In this document: one piece after another, positions 1 through 8,847 of the stretch
Numbering within the stretch: position 1 is the stretch's first letter
Layout: every line of letters begins with the position of its first letter
NCBI GenBank assembly: GCA_017516005.1
Contig: JAFWDU010000016.1
Coordinates: 1 to 49,251, forward strand
DNA length: 49,251 bases
From: Oscillospiraceae bacterium
Lineage (GTDB): Bacteria; Bacillota; Clostridia; Oscillospirales; Oscillospiraceae
Direction: 5' to 3'
Notes under the pieces: model-generated
Told to the model about the DNA's origin: nothing
What the model saw: the letters and a program-made list of their open reading frames with translations, nothing else
The model's database searches: none
Translations under genes and position numbers: made by a program

Positions 1-130
1 CCGAACAGCAGCCTAACTCTTTTCCTTTTTATACAGCCTTGAGCGCCGCATGACGCTCTGGTTTGTTATGCCGTCTTTGCTCCTACTTCCAATCCTCATT
101 TCCTTGCATCTGAAGCTTGACTTTTAATAG

Positions 131-739
131 TTAGTCTTTCGCTGAATTAGACGCAGAAGGACTGGAATTGTTCCCGGATTGGATGATTCTCCGGATCTTC
201 TCTCTTGCTCTAAAAATCCTGGATTTTACCGTTCCTTCCTGCACGCCCTGTATCTCAGCAATCTGCTGATAACTGAGTCCGGAATATACACTCAGAGTAA
301 GTGCTTCCCTATACTCAACTTCCAGGCTGTTCAAAGCTGACTCCACCTGTCTTCGCTCCTCTTTGCTGATAGTCTGCTCTTCCGGTAACGGGGCAGAATC
401 AGCGATTTCCCACTCCTGTTCTTCCTCCTCATCATCCAGAAATACGAGAGAAACTGCACTTTTTCTCTTTTTTGATCTAAGATAGCTTAGGCATACGTTG
501 CTGGTCAGTCGATACAGCCATGTGGAGAAAGAAGATTGAAATTGAAATCCTTTCAATCCTTTCCAGGCATTCAGGAACGCTTCCTGCGAAAGGTCAAATG
601 CATCATCCGCATTCCCGCACATTCGGTACGCAAGATTATATACAGGCTTTTGATACTGATTCACCAGCTGCTCAAAGGCTGTATCATCCCCTCCTGCAGC
701 TCGCTTGATCAGTTCCAGCTCTTCCGGCATATCCTTCAC
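131..739 (-). CDS. ECF-type RNA polymerase sigma factor (sigma-70 family)
   Basis: Small sigma factor that would direct RNA polymerase to a stress- or envelope-type regulon. A sigma-2 region (about residues 20-90, with YNLAYRMCGNADDAFDLSQE and the aromatic STWLYRLTSN segment) and a sigma-4 helix-turn-helix (about 130-185, YQQIAEIQGVQEGTVKSRIFRAR) are joined by an acidic linker, as expected for the SigW/RpoE class. The longest reading starts at a GTG that overlaps the dusB stop (GTGA), so the pair is probably translationally coupled. An ATG three codons later, at 730, has GAGGTG six bases upstream and may be the true start. No anti-sigma gene is visible; only 130 bases lie downstream before the window edge. 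The family call is secure; the regulon is unknown. Confidence 0.93.
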   Translation of the reverse strand: MKDMPEELELIKRAAGGDDTAFEQLVNQYQKPVYNLAYRMCGNADDAFDLSQEAFLNAWKGLKGFQFQSSFSTWLYRLTSNVCLSYLRSKKRKSAVSLVFLDDEEEEQEWEIADSAPLPEEQTISKEERRQVESALNSLEVEYREALTLSVYSGLSYQQIAEIQGVQEGTVKSRIFRAREKIRRIIQSGNNSSPSASNSAKD

Positions 740-1698
740 CTCAAATCCTTCTGAATGCCGCGAATCACTGCCGATACATCCTCAGCAGTCTTTATCTTGG
801 ATATCTGTTCCTTGTAATATCCGCTGTATGCAACACCGTGCAGATACCAGGAAAGATACTTTCTGGACTCCAGGCATGCGATATACTCACCCTTGTCCAC
901 TACAGACAGTGCAAATTGTTCAGCCGCAGTCTCCATGCGCTTTCGGAGTGCAGGGAGTTCCGGGACCGTCTCCCCTTTCAATGCCGCTGCAACCTGTTGA
1001 AAAACCCACGGATTTCCAAAGGAAGCTCTCCCGATCATCAATAACTCACAGCCTGTACGTGCTTTGCAGCTGAGGGCTTCCTTCGGGCCGAAGACATCTC
1101 CGTTGGCAATCACAGGAATGGATAGTAGTTTTCTGGTTTTCCCGATAATATCCCAGTCAGCAAGACCGGAATACTGCATGGTTTTGGTCCTTCCATGAAT
1201 CGTTAGTGCATCAGCACCTGCAGATTCCAAGGTCTTGGCAAAGGAGAGAATATTGATATTTCCGCGATCCCATCCGATTCTTGTTTTTACCGTGATTGGA
1301 ATCGGGACCGCCTTTTTCATTGCCTCTACAATCGAAGCAGCTCGATCCGGATCCAGCATAAGGGCGCTGCCGTCACCATTTCCGGCAACTTTTGGAACGG
1401 GACATCCCATATTGATATCCAGAATCTCGCATCCAGAGCGTTCGTAAGCAATCACTGCTGCTCTGGACATAACTTCGGGATCATTCCCAAAAAGCTGAAC
1501 CGCCATTGGTCCGGATGGCGTTTTTTTGAGTAAGCCTTGTGATTTTCTGTCCTGATATACCAAAGCGCGGGATGAAACCATTTCCGTGACTGTCAGGCCT
1601 GCTCCCATTTGAGCACAAATTGTCCGGAACGCCAAATCCGTTACACCAGCCATAGGCGCAAGAATCGGGCCATCTATGGAGACGGTACCTATCTGCAT
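736..1698 (-). CDS. dusB: tRNA-dihydrouridine synthase, DusB type
   Basis: Flavin enzyme that reduces specific uridines in the D-loop of tRNA to dihydrouridine using NADPH. The 320-residue TIM-barrel shows the FMN-binding APMAGVTD motif (residues 14-21), the catalytic cysteine in INMGCPVPKV (Cys99), VKTRIGWD, the TIHGRT motif and the phosphate-binding NGD and GRA segments near the C-terminus. Length and motif order match the DusB family. It has its own well-formed promoter and its stop codon overlaps the start of the sigma factor gene, so the two form an operon. Confidence 0.96.
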   Translation of the reverse strand: MQIGTVSIDGPILAPMAGVTDLAFRTICAQMGAGLTVTEMVSSRALVYQDRKSQGLLKKTPSGPMAVQLFGNDPEVMSRAAVIAYERSGCEILDINMGCPVPKVAGNGDGSALMLDPDRAASIVEAMKKAVPIPITVKTRIGWDRGNINILSFAKTLESAGADALTIHGRTKTMQYSGLADWDIIGKTRKLLSIPVIANGDVFGPKEALSCKARTGCELLMIGRASFGNPWVFQQVAAALKGETVPELPALRKRMETAAEQFALSVVDKGEYIACLESRKYLSWYLHGVAYSGYYKEQISKIKTAEDVSAVIRGIQKDLR

Positions 1699-1719
1699 AA
1701 ACTCACTCCAATCTAGGCT

Positions 1720-1748
1720 ATTTTAGCATAATCCCCCATCTTTGGCAA
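1720..1748 (-). promoter_or_regulatory. sigma-A promoter of dusB-sigma operon
   Basis: Read on the minus strand: -35 TTGCCA (1743-1748), 17-base spacer, -10 TAAAAT (1720-1725), each one mismatch from consensus. It lies back to back with the uridine phosphorylase promoter. Confidence 0.75.
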
Positions 1749-1770
1749 CGAAATTTGAACCAGATTGGTC

Positions 1771-1799
1771 TTGCGACCGGCTTTCCCAAAGCGTATAAT
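1771..1799 (+). promoter_or_regulatory. sigma-A promoter of udp-cdd
   Basis: -35 TTGCGA (1771-1776), 17-base spacer and a perfect -10 TATAAT (1794-1799), about 30 bases before the uridine phosphorylase start codon. Confidence 0.8.
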
Positions 1800-1832
1800 A
1801 ATAGCAATAATACATGATTGCGGGGGATAATC

Positions 1833-2612
1833 ATGCGGTCAATGGAAAGGCAGTACCACATTGATATTGCAAAGGGCGAGATCGGAAAATACTGTATTCT
1901 GCCTGGTGATCCTGGAAGATGTGAGTCGATTGCACGCTGTTTTGATGAACCCGCTCATCTGACGCAGAATCGAGAGTTCAACACCTGGACAGGTTATCTT
2001 GATGGTGAGCCTGTCTGTGTCACTTCCACCGGTATCGGCGGTCCTTCTGCCAGCATTGCAATGGAGGAACTTGCAGCTGTCGGGGTTACCACTTTTATCC
2101 GCGTTGGGACCTGCGGCGGTATCCATCTGGATGTTCACCCTGGTGATTTGGTTATCGCCTCTGCTGCAGTCCGACATGAAGGCACAAGCAGAGAGTATGC
2201 TCCAATTGAGTTTCCTGCCGTGAGCAACTTTGACATCACGCTTGCTCTGCGTGAGAGTGCAATTGCCCTTGGTCTCCCCTTCCATATTGGCGTTGCGCAG
2301 TGCAAAGACTCTTTCTACGGTCAGCATTCCCCGGAACGCATGCCTGTTTCCGATGAACTGCTCAGCAAATGGGAATCCTGGAAACGTCTTGGAGTACTCT
2401 GCTCAGAGATGGAGTCAGCCGCTCTGTTTACCTGCGCAGCTGCATTGGGCGTTCGCTGCGGAAGTGTCTTTTTGACTGTATGGAATCAGGAACGTGAAAA
2501 AGCAGGATTTACCGGTGAACCGGAATTCCACGACACAACGCCAGCCATACAAACCGCAGTTAACGCACTACGGATTCTGATTTCCCGGGATCGGAGGCAA
2601 AATAATGAATGA
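1833..2612 (+). CDS. udp: uridine phosphorylase
   Basis: Cleaves uridine with phosphate to uracil and ribose-1-phosphate in pyrimidine salvage. The 259-residue protein has the phosphate-binding GDPGR (about 25-29), the family signature [16 protein letters not shown], the RVGTCGG strand and the EMESAALF purine/pyrimidine-site segment of the PNP/UDP superfamily; length is normal. A TTG at 1818 is in frame, but the ATG at 1833 is preferred because GGGGGA (1822-1827) sits five bases before it. The cytidine deaminase gene overlaps its 3' end by 8 bases. A close nucleoside phosphorylase of other specificity cannot be excluded, but pairing with a cytidine deaminase fits pyrimidine salvage. Confidence 0.93.
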   Translation: MRSMERQYHIDIAKGEIGKYCILPGDPGRCESIARCFDEPAHLTQNREFNTWTGYLDGEPVCVTSTGIGGPSASIAMEELAAVGVTTFIRVGTCGGIHLDVHPGDLVIASAAVRHEGTSREYAPIEFPAVSNFDITLALRESAIALGLPFHIGVAQCKDSFYGQHSPERMPVSDELLSKWESWKRLGVLCSEMESAALFTCAAALGVRCGSVFLTVWNQEREKAGFTGEPEFHDTTPAIQTAVNALRILISRDRRQNNE

Positions 2613-3000
2613 ACAGGATCTTATCTCCAGTGCAAAAGAGATGACGCTTCGGTCCTATGCGCCGTATTCCGGTTACCATGTAGGATGTGCAATTCTGGGA
2701 AATGACGGAAAGGTTTATACTGGGTGCAATGTGGAGTCTGCCTCTTACGGTGCCACAATCTGTGCTGAACGTTCTGCGATCGCGCAGGCAGTTTCTGCAG
2801 GCTGCCGTCAGTTTATTATGGCTGCTGTTATCTCTGATCACAACGAAATCTGCTACCCCTGCGGGATATGCCGTCAATTGTTCTATGAGTTTTCTGATCA
2901 GATGATTATTCTATGCTGTTCTTCTGACGGTAGATCAGAGCGTTATTCAATTTCAGAGCTTCTTCCCCACGGATTCGGTGCTTCATCCATGTCGGATTGA
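2605..3000 (+). CDS. cdd: cytidine deaminase
   Basis: Zinc enzyme converting cytidine and deoxycytidine to uridine and deoxyuridine, whose product feeds the phosphorylase encoded just upstream. The 131-residue protein carries the zinc/catalytic CAERSA motif (Cys53, Glu55) and PCGICRQ (Cys86, Cys89), with the N-terminal [13 protein letters not shown] segment typical of the small homotetrameric form. A GGAGG site lies just before the start, inside the end of udp. The 8-base overlap implies coupled translation. Confidence 0.96.
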   Translation: MNEQDLISSAKEMTLRSYAPYSGYHVGCAILGNDGKVYTGCNVESASYGATICAERSAIAQAVSAGCRQFIMAAVISDHNEICYPCGICRQLFYEFSDQMIILCCSSDGRSERYSISELLPHGFGASSMSD

Positions 3001-3046
3001 CCGATTGCCTTGTCTCCATTAACTTATAATAGAAGGATGTGTTATC

Positions 3047-3574
3047 ATGGATATTGCAAATTTTCACTCCAGTATAGGCGGTTTTCGGCGCGCTGATGTT
3101 TATGCTTACATAGAACAGATGACACAGGAGCATAAATCCGCATTAAAAGCGTTAGAGAAAGAAAAAGAACAGCTGAAACAGAAACTGAACAGTCTGGAAG
3201 AAGAGAAAAGCCAGCTCGTTCAGGAACTTGATGAACTCCGTACAGCAGTTCAGAATGAGTCCGTTTCGAATGAGCTTCCCGTAGAGGAAAGCCCGGATCT
3301 GGATTCCATGGAACTCGCTGCATATCGCCGTGCGGAAGCAGCTGCCCGTTCCGCGAAAGAACGTTCTGACAAATTGAAACTTTCGGCTCAGGAGCTGCTC
3401 TCGAGAACCAGTGAATCCGCCAATGCTCTGAATGCTGACCTTGACACTGCGAAATCGGAACTGCAGGAACAGATGAATGCACTGAACCTATTGTCAGAAA
3501 GGGCGGTCACTCTTGTCCAGTCGCTTCAGGAGGAGCTTAAGAGCCTCGGTTCTAAGCTGGAAGACGATGATTAA
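3047..3574 (+). CDS. DivIVA-like coiled-coil protein
   Basis: 175-residue cytoplasmic protein with no membrane segment. The N-terminus (residues about 5-25, F-x5-GGFRRADVYAYIEQM) resembles the membrane-binding head of DivIVA/GpsB proteins. It is followed by a long charged coiled coil (about 25-70, rich in Lys/Glu/Leu heptads), a short acidic Pro-containing break, and a second coiled coil to the end. The family recruits cell-division and peptidoglycan factors to curved membrane, but that role is inferred here from fold only. It lies 46 bases after cdd, and its last codons overlap the next gene by 8 bases. Confidence 0.65.
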   Translation: MDIANFHSSIGGFRRADVYAYIEQMTQEHKSALKALEKEKEQLKQKLNSLEEEKSQLVQELDELRTAVQNESVSNELPVEESPDLDSMELAAYRRAEAAARSAKERSDKLKLSAQELLSRTSESANALNADLDTAKSELQEQMNALNLLSERAVTLVQSLQEELKSLGSKLEDDD

Positions 3575-4115
3575 TCTGCTAACAACGGATCTGCGGCAGT
3601 GGGCAGAAACACTTCACGCCGGAGACAGGGTTTCTCTTTCCGGTACAGTCTATACTGCAAGAGACGCTGCACATAAGCGCCTGTTTGCACTTCTGAACGC
3701 CGGAGAACCTCTTCCATTTCCACTGCAGGATGCACTGATCTATTACGCTGGTCCCACACCTGCAAAACCAGGTGATGCAGTCGGGAGCTGCGGCCCAACT
3801 ACCTCCGGAAGAATGGATCCCTATGCACCCCGTCTTCTGGATCTTGGATTGGGTGGTATGATTGGAAAAGGCGAACGAAACAAAGCAGTCTGCGACGCCA
3901 TCTGCCGCAATAAAGGTGTTTATTTCTGTGCTGTCGGCGGTGCAGGCGCCTTGATCTCAAGCTGTATTACTTCTGCTGAGGAGATTGCCTTTCCGGAGCT
4001 TGGCTGTGAAAGCATCAAGAGGATGACGATCCGGAATCTTCCTCTCACGGTTGCAATTGACTGTCACGGAGGTAATCTATTCCAATCCGGAAGACAAGAT
4101 TATATTAGAGTCTAA
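3567..4115 (+). CDS. Fe-S hydro-lyase beta subunit (fumarate/tartrate dehydratase C-terminal type)
   Basis: Beta subunit of a class I [4Fe-4S] fumarase or L-tartrate dehydratase, which adds or removes water from C4 dicarboxylates. The 182-residue protein starts at ATG 3567, overlapping the coiled-coil gene by 8 bases; an in-frame start at 3513 is inside that gene and unlikely. Family marks are LSGTVYTARDAAHKR near the N-terminus, GPTTSGRMDPY, GGMIGKG and the YFCAVGGAGAL segment. The alpha subunit, which holds the cluster cysteines and is usually encoded next door, is not in this window. Substrate (fumarate or tartrate) cannot be told from sequence. Confidence 0.88.
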   Translation: MINLLTTDLRQWAETLHAGDRVSLSGTVYTARDAAHKRLFALLNAGEPLPFPLQDALIYYAGPTPAKPGDAVGSCGPTTSGRMDPYAPRLLDLGLGGMIGKGERNKAVCDAICRNKGVYFCAVGGAGALISSCITSAEEIAFPELGCESIKRMTIRNLPLTVAIDCHGGNLFQSGRQDYIRV

Positions 4116-4127
4116 AGATCCGATGAT

Positions 4128-4165
4128 ACCCGGCTCTGCCACTGCGGCGGCGCCGGGTCTTTCGT
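4128..4165 (+). terminator. probable Rho-independent terminator after the hydro-lyase gene
   Basis: A seven-base stem ACCCGGC (4128-4134) with GCCGGGT (4152-4158), a GC-rich inner loop that can pair further, and a moderately T-rich tail (ctttcgtcatttt). It would end the udp-to-hydro-lyase transcript. The tail is not a clean T-run. Confidence 0.55.
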
Positions 4166-4314
4166 CATTTTATCTGAAAAAACCAAGATTATTTTTCCGA
4201 TATCCTGATGCTTCAAGCCTATTTTTTATTCTCAATTTCTGGTATACTGAATGTGATTTGATAGTATTTATCTTAGGCTTGTTTGGCCTATTTATAGAAC
4301 AGGCGGAATCGGTT

Positions 4315-6129
4315 ATGAATGTCTTTGACTTGATCTCTTTGCTTGGCGGTCTCGCTTTATTCCTATATGGCATGCGCATTATGGGAGACGGCTTAACGCG
4401 CGGATCTTCTGCTGCTTTGAAGGCCGCCATGGAAAAAGTAACAAACAATCCACTGGTTGGTTTTGGCCTCGGACTGGCTGTCACTGCTGTTATCCAAAGC
4501 TCCACGGCAACCATCGTTTTGACCTCCGGCCTTGTCGGTGCCGGAATACTGACGCTTCACCAATCCCTTGGCATTATTCTTGGCGCAAACGTCGGTACAA
4601 CGGTTACCGGTCAGATCATCCGCCTTCTTGATCTGAACACAGCATCCGGCTCATGGCTGCGTGTATTTCAGCCCTCAACCCTTGCCCCTGTCGCTCTCAT
4701 TATTGGTATTCTCCTTTTAATGGCGTTCCACTTCCGTAATTCAGACACAGTTGGCGGCATCCTGATTGGCTTTGGCATCCTTTTTACAGGTCTTCTGAAT
4801 ATGACAGCCGCTGTACAGCCTCTTTCACAGTCTACAATCATCTCTGATCTGTTTACCAGCATTCTCGGGCGTCCATTGTTGGGCTTTATCGCTGGTGCCG
4901 GCGTTGCCTGTCTGATTCAGAGTTCCTCTGCTTCCGTTGGTATTCTGCAGGCTCTGGCTATGACCGGCCAGCTATCCTTTGGCGGGATCTATTCTGTCCT
5001 GATTGGCATTTATCTTGGTGACTGTATTACGACCGCTATCGTCTGCTCAATCGGTGCAAAAGCAGATGCGAAGCGTACCGGTACCATCCATATCCTGTTC
5101 AATCTCAGCATGGCTGTCATGATCTTTGTTGTTGTGAATATTCTCCATTCCACCAGTGTCCTTGGAAGTTATTGGAACAGCCCCATCTCCTCCGGCGGCA
5201 TTGCCAATACCCATACACTCTTCAAGTTCTGCGGAACAATTGCCATGCTTCCATTCTGCAGCCTGTATGAGAAATTGAGCCGGATCATTATCAAGGATGA
5301 TTTGCAGAGCAGTGAGGACTCACTTCGCGAGAAAACACTTGAAACGCTGGAACCCGCTTTCTATGCTTCTCCGGAGCTTGCTATTTCTGCCGCTCACGGC
5401 GTAATCGAGAAAATGGCTGAACTATCCACTTCCGGCGTAAAAAACGCATTGTCACTCTTTGAATCATATGACAGCGATACTCTACAGGCAATCCAGAGAA
5501 ATGAATCTGAAATCGATGTATTTGCTGATCATGTGAGCGAATATCTGATTCATCTTTCTCCGCGTGTCCTTGAGGGACCGGGAAATGACCGTTTGAATTA
5601 TCTGATCAAATCTGTTTCCGAATTCGAACGAATCGGCGATCATGCAGTAAATCTATCAGAAAATGTGACGGATCTGATTGAAAAGAGCCGCAGTTTCTCC
5701 CCAGCTGCCGTAAAAGAACTGAGACTCATCACAGAAGCAGTATCGAACATACTCGATTATGCATATTCTTCCTTCTCAGAATATGATTATATAAACGCAA
5801 GGCATATCGAACCCCTGGAAGAGACTATCGATGATCTTGTTTCTGCTTTCCGATCCAATCACGTGAGAAGACTCAGGAAAGGCATTTGCAACGCAGAAGC
5901 TGGGTATATCTATCAGGATGTGCTTGTCAATCTTGAGCGTATATCCGATCATTGCTCCAATATGGGGATGCATACCATCATGCTCCATGATACCAACGCT
6001 GCAGAGCAGCAACATGACTATGTACGTTCTCTGCATCAGGGAAATGATCCTGATTATAATGCAGAATTCAATCACGTTCACTCGGATTACTTCAGACGGC
6101 TTGCACAGCTTGATTCAAATATTCAGTAG
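4315..6129 (+). CDS. Na/phosphate cotransporter family protein with PhoU-like C-terminal domain
   Basis: Membrane protein of the NptA/YjbB (SLC34-like) family, thought to move phosphate with sodium. The 604-residue protein has two inverted transport repeats marked by QSSTA (residues 61-65) and QSSSA (202-206), about eight or nine hydrophobic helices up to about residue 320, then a soluble helical PhoU-like domain (about 350-560) containing ERIGDHAVNLSENV and ERISDHCSNMG, the metal-binding E-x-I-x-D motifs of PhoU. The start ATG has AGGCGG upstream; the frame is open much further 5' but that part overlaps the preceding gene and terminator. A TATACT at 4243 could be a -10 element, without a good -35. 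Solute and direction of transport are not provable here. Confidence 0.88.
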   Translation: MNVFDLISLLGGLALFLYGMRIMGDGLTRGSSAALKAAMEKVTNNPLVGFGLGLAVTAVIQSSTATIVLTSGLVGAGILTLHQSLGIILGANVGTTVTGQIIRLLDLNTASGSWLRVFQPSTLAPVALIIGILLLMAFHFRNSDTVGGILIGFGILFTGLLNMTAAVQPLSQSTIISDLFTSILGRPLLGFIAGAGVACLIQSSSASVGILQALAMTGQLSFGGIYSVLIGIYLGDCITTAIVCSIGAKADAKRTGTIHILFNLSMAVMIFVVVNILHSTSVLGSYWNSPISSGGIANTHTLFKFCGTIAMLPFCSLYEKLSRIIIKDDLQSSEDSLREKTLETLEPAFYASPELAISAAHGVIEKMAELSTSGVKNALSLFESYDSDTLQAIQRNESEIDVFADHVSEYLIHLSPRVLEGPGNDRLNYLIKSVSEFERIGDHAVNLSENVTDLIEKSRSFSPAAVKELRLITEAVSNILDYAYSSFSEYDYINARHIEPLEETIDDLVSAFRSNHVRRLRKGICNAEAGYIYQDVLVNLERISDHCSNMGMHTIMLHDTNAAEQQHDYVRSLHQGNDPDYNAEFNHVHSDYFRRLAQLDSNIQ

Positions 6130-6135
6130 TCCTTG

Positions 6136-6193
6136 GATCTGAAAACAGAAAACCCAACTCCGTGTGTGGAGCTGGGTTTTCTGTTTTCAGATC
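6136..6193. terminator. bidirectional terminator between transporter and metY
   Basis: Arms of 26 bases (6136-6161 and 6168-6193) with a six-base loop and a single G-U pair. A-rich and T-rich flanks inside the stem suit both directions. The right arm contains the metY stop codon (6187-6189). Confidence 0.9.
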
Positions 6194-7470
6194 TGCGCCA
6201 AAGCCTGTTCCAGATCTTCAATAATATCTCGAACATCCTCAATGCCTACGCTCAGGCGAAGCAGATCCGGAGCTACTCCGGAAGCAATCAGCTCCGGCTC
6301 CTCGCTCAACTGACGATGCGTTGTGCTCGCTGGATGAAGCACACATGTCTGCGCATCTGCAACATGCGTAACGACATTCGCAAGTTTCAGAGAATCCATC
6401 AACTTGGTAGCTGCTTCCCGTCCTCCAACAGGGCCGAAAGACAATACACCGCAGCTGCCGTTGGGCAGATATTTTTCCGCAAGAGCATGATACTTATCAT
6501 TCGGAAGGCCGCAGTAACTGATCCAGGCCACCTTAGGATGACCAGCAAGATATTCCGCAACTTTCTGTGCATTCTCGCAGTGTCTCTGCATGCGAAGTTC
6601 AAGGGTCTCTATTCCAAGGCCAAGAAGGAATGCGTTCATTGGCGCCGGAATAGAACCGTAATCACGCATCAACTGTGCGGTAGCTTTGGTGATATACGCA
6701 GCCTTTCCAAAATCCTTGGCATAATTCTTGCCATGGTAGCTTTCATCCGGCGTCGTCAGCCCGGGGAATTTGTCGGCATGTGCAAGCCAGTCGAAATTAC
6801 CGCTGTCAATCAATGCACCGCCAACAGTAGAAGCGTGACCTTCCAGATACTTGGTGGTGGAATGCGTCACAATATCTGCACCCCATTCAAATGGGCGGCA
6901 GTTAACAGGCGTAGCAAATGTGTTGTCAACGATCAGAGGAACCCCGTGTGCATGTGCCACTCTCGCGAATTTCTCGATATCCAGAACAGCGCAGGACGGA
7001 TTTGCAATTGTTTCACCGAACAGCGCTTTTGTATTATCACGGAAAGCGGCGGAAAGTGTCTCTTCATCCGCATCCGGATCCACAAACGTGAAATCAATGC
7101 CAAGCTTCTTCATGGATACGGAGAACAGGTTGAAGGTTCCGCCGTAGATTGCTGTTGAAGCAACAATATGATCCCCAGATCCGCAGAGATTCAGAATGGC
7201 AAAGAAGTTCGCAGCCTGGCCGGAAGAAGTAAGCATACCGGCGACGCCGCCTTCCAAAGCCGTAATCCTTGCCGCAATATAATCATTGGTCGGGTTCTGA
7301 AGACGGGTGTAGAAGTATCCACTCTCTTCCAGATCAAAGAGCCTTCCCATCTGTTCGGATGAGTCATAACGGTATGTTGTCGTCTGGATAATGGGAACAC
7401 TTCTCGGTTGACCGTTCTCAGGACGATAGCCTGCATGAACACACAAGGTGCCTTGACGATACTGATTCAT
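6187..7470 (-). CDS. metY: O-acetylhomoserine sulfhydrylase (aminocarboxypropyltransferase)
   Basis: PLP enzyme joining O-acetylhomoserine with sulfide (or methanethiol) to give homocysteine (or methionine). The 427-residue protein has the Cys/Met-metabolism fold: YTRLQNPT (about 54-61), TSSGQAA (81-87), the IVDNTFATP strand carrying the PLP aspartate, and the Schiff-base lysine in HSTTKYLEGH (Lys207). Length about 430 favours MetY over the shorter MetB/MetC relatives. It starts 39 bases below the GerMN lipoprotein gene on the same strand, with GAAGG eight bases before ATG. I see no SAM riboswitch or T-box in that short gap, so it may be partly read from the upstream operon. Confidence 0.93.
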   Translation of the reverse strand: MNQYRQGTLCVHAGYRPENGQPRSVPIIQTTTYRYDSSEQMGRLFDLEESGYFYTRLQNPTNDYIAARITALEGGVAGMLTSSGQAANFFAILNLCGSGDHIVASTAIYGGTFNLFSVSMKKLGIDFTFVDPDADEETLSAAFRDNTKALFGETIANPSCAVLDIEKFARVAHAHGVPLIVDNTFATPVNCRPFEWGADIVTHSTTKYLEGHASTVGGALIDSGNFDWLAHADKFPGLTTPDESYHGKNYAKDFGKAAYITKATAQLMRDYGSIPAPMNAFLLGLGIETLELRMQRHCENAQKVAEYLAGHPKVAWISYCGLPNDKYHALAEKYLPNGSCGVLSFGPVGGREAATKLMDSLKLANVVTHVADAQTCVLHPASTTHRQLSEEPELIASGVAPDLLRLSVGIEDVRDIIEDLEQALAQI

Positions 7471-7509
7471 ATGAACAACCTTCTTTCAAAGTATAAAATG
7501 ACAACGCTC

Positions 7510-8847
7510 CTACTCCGCACTCCACCGAGACTGAACGGATATTTTCTGCGTAAGGTCTACAAAATCAAGACCTTCTGGTTTTCCTTCTATGGTGATACTG
7601 ACTCTTCGGATAGTGGATAACTGGCACAGGCAGCTGACAATGGCACGGACAGCCGCCTTCTCAGCATTTTCATTGCCTTGAACAGCCAGGAAATCACTGC
7701 TTAGATCAACATAGCAAACACCATCATTTTCGGATACTGAAATCAATCGTGTCCCGGAAGGAATCGGGTTTGTTAGTCCCGAGGGAGGTGACCATGCAAG
7801 CTGAGCTGCCAGAGCAACTTCCGCCATCGTCTGACTGGCCGGTCTGCGCAAACGCATGGTCTGTCTAACAAGTCTGCCCGCTTTATCAGAACTCCCGAAA
7901 AGAGTTGCCTGGAATTCATTCAGGCCGGGACGGATGGGACCAATAGCTGATTCATCCCTTTCAATTGGAGCTGAAAGATCGTAATACAGGTAATAACCAA
8001 GTCGCTGGCCGTTGACCGTGAACTGGACAGAATCGATCTCCTCCATTTCCGTCAGCGAATTGACAACGGAAAAGATCGCGATTCTTTCTTCTCTCGCATT
8101 CTGCGGAAGCATCTCAAGAAAATCATAGGAATAATCAACCGTGCAAATCCCACTATCAATGGATACTGAGCGAAGTTTAATTCCGTTCGGCAATACGGAA
8201 TACATCTCGGATTTTTCAGGGCCCATGATCAACTCTTCTACAATAAATCTTGCTTCGTCTTCTGCCTCCATTCGGACAGTATTTCTTGAATCAAGAAGCA
8301 GGAATGTCCCTGATTGATCCGCAAAATATAGATTGATGGAGATTTCACTGGATGCGCCGCCCAGATCGTGCAGGATAAAGTCTTCCCTGGTCAGGATGCG
8401 GTCATTCAGATATGAGAACGCGCCGTCTTCTGTATGCACAAGAATGCCGTCTATACCATTTACCTGTGTCAAAGTCAGAGTCAAGCAGGCCATAGCATAG
8501 CTTCGATCCAGGCCTATCAGTGAATTAAAGGAATCAGATAAGACAAGCGTCAAAAGGTTATCATGCCAGTCATAAGAGACAAGATGGATACCTGGCGGAA
8601 AAGGCGACTCCAAAAAAGGTTCGTCCGGTCCTTCCAGATAAAGGGAAACGATTTCTGAAATCGGTATTTCAAGATTTTCCAGATCCACATCCAGGCCGTA
8701 CAATGCGCTTGCATCTGATCCGTACTGCATTTGAGCGTTGCGGTAATAAAAAGTAATCGGATTGATTCTCTCAGAAGGCTGCTGATGACAGGCAGACAGT
8801 CCAAAAACCATGGCAGCGCATAAAAGGAAGCAAAGGACTCTTCTCAT
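7510..8847 (-). CDS. GerMN-domain lipoprotein of a two-component operon
   Basis: 445-residue exported lipoprotein. Residues 1-20 form a type II signal peptide ending in the lipobox LSAC (Cys20). The rest holds what looks like three GerMN-type modules: a divergent one (about 35-150), a clear one (about 165-285, with EARFIVEELIMGP and the VDYSYDFL strand) and a third (about 320-430, with VCYVDLSSDFL). GerMN domains occur in spore germination protein GerM and in actinobacterial LpqB. The start codon overlaps the kinase stop (ATGA), so it is the third gene of a regulator-kinase-lipoprotein operon, the order seen in mtrA-mtrB-lpqB. A role in sensing or tuning the kinase is inference from that order. 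Confidence 0.85.
   Translation of the reverse strand: MRRVLCFLLCAAMVFGLSACHQQPSERINPITFYYRNAQMQYGSDASALYGLDVDLENLEIPISEIVSLYLEGPDEPFLESPFPPGIHLVSYDWHDNLLTLVLSDSFNSLIGLDRSYAMACLTLTLTQVNGIDGILVHTEDGAFSYLNDRILTREDFILHDLGGASSEISINLYFADQSGTFLLLDSRNTVRMEAEDEARFIVEELIMGPEKSEMYSVLPNGIKLRSVSIDSGICTVDYSYDFLEMLPQNAREERIAIFSVVNSLTEMEEIDSVQFTVNGQRLGYYLYYDLSAPIERDESAIGPIRPGLNEFQATLFGSSDKAGRLVRQTMRLRRPASQTMAEVALAAQLAWSPPSGLTNPIPSGTRLISVSENDGVCYVDLSSDFLAVQGNENAEKAAVRAIVSCLCQLSTIRRVSITIEGKPEGLDFVDLTQKISVQSRWSAE

Noticed and set aside
1..130. Short minus-strand frame beginning ATGAGGATTGG downstream of the sigma gene
   Set aside because: Only about 29 codons, no membrane segment or anti-sigma motif.
4051..4314. 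88-codon N-terminal extension of the Na/Pi transporter
   Set aside because: Overlaps the hydro-lyase gene and runs through a likely terminator; ATG 4315 gives the family N-terminus.
6133..7158. 341-codon plus-strand frame across metY
   Set aside because: Shadow of metY: low-quality composition, no family match, no ribosome site, and begins in the terminator.
7471..7509. SAM riboswitch upstream of metY
   Set aside because: The gap to the upstream gene is only 39 bases and holds no such fold.
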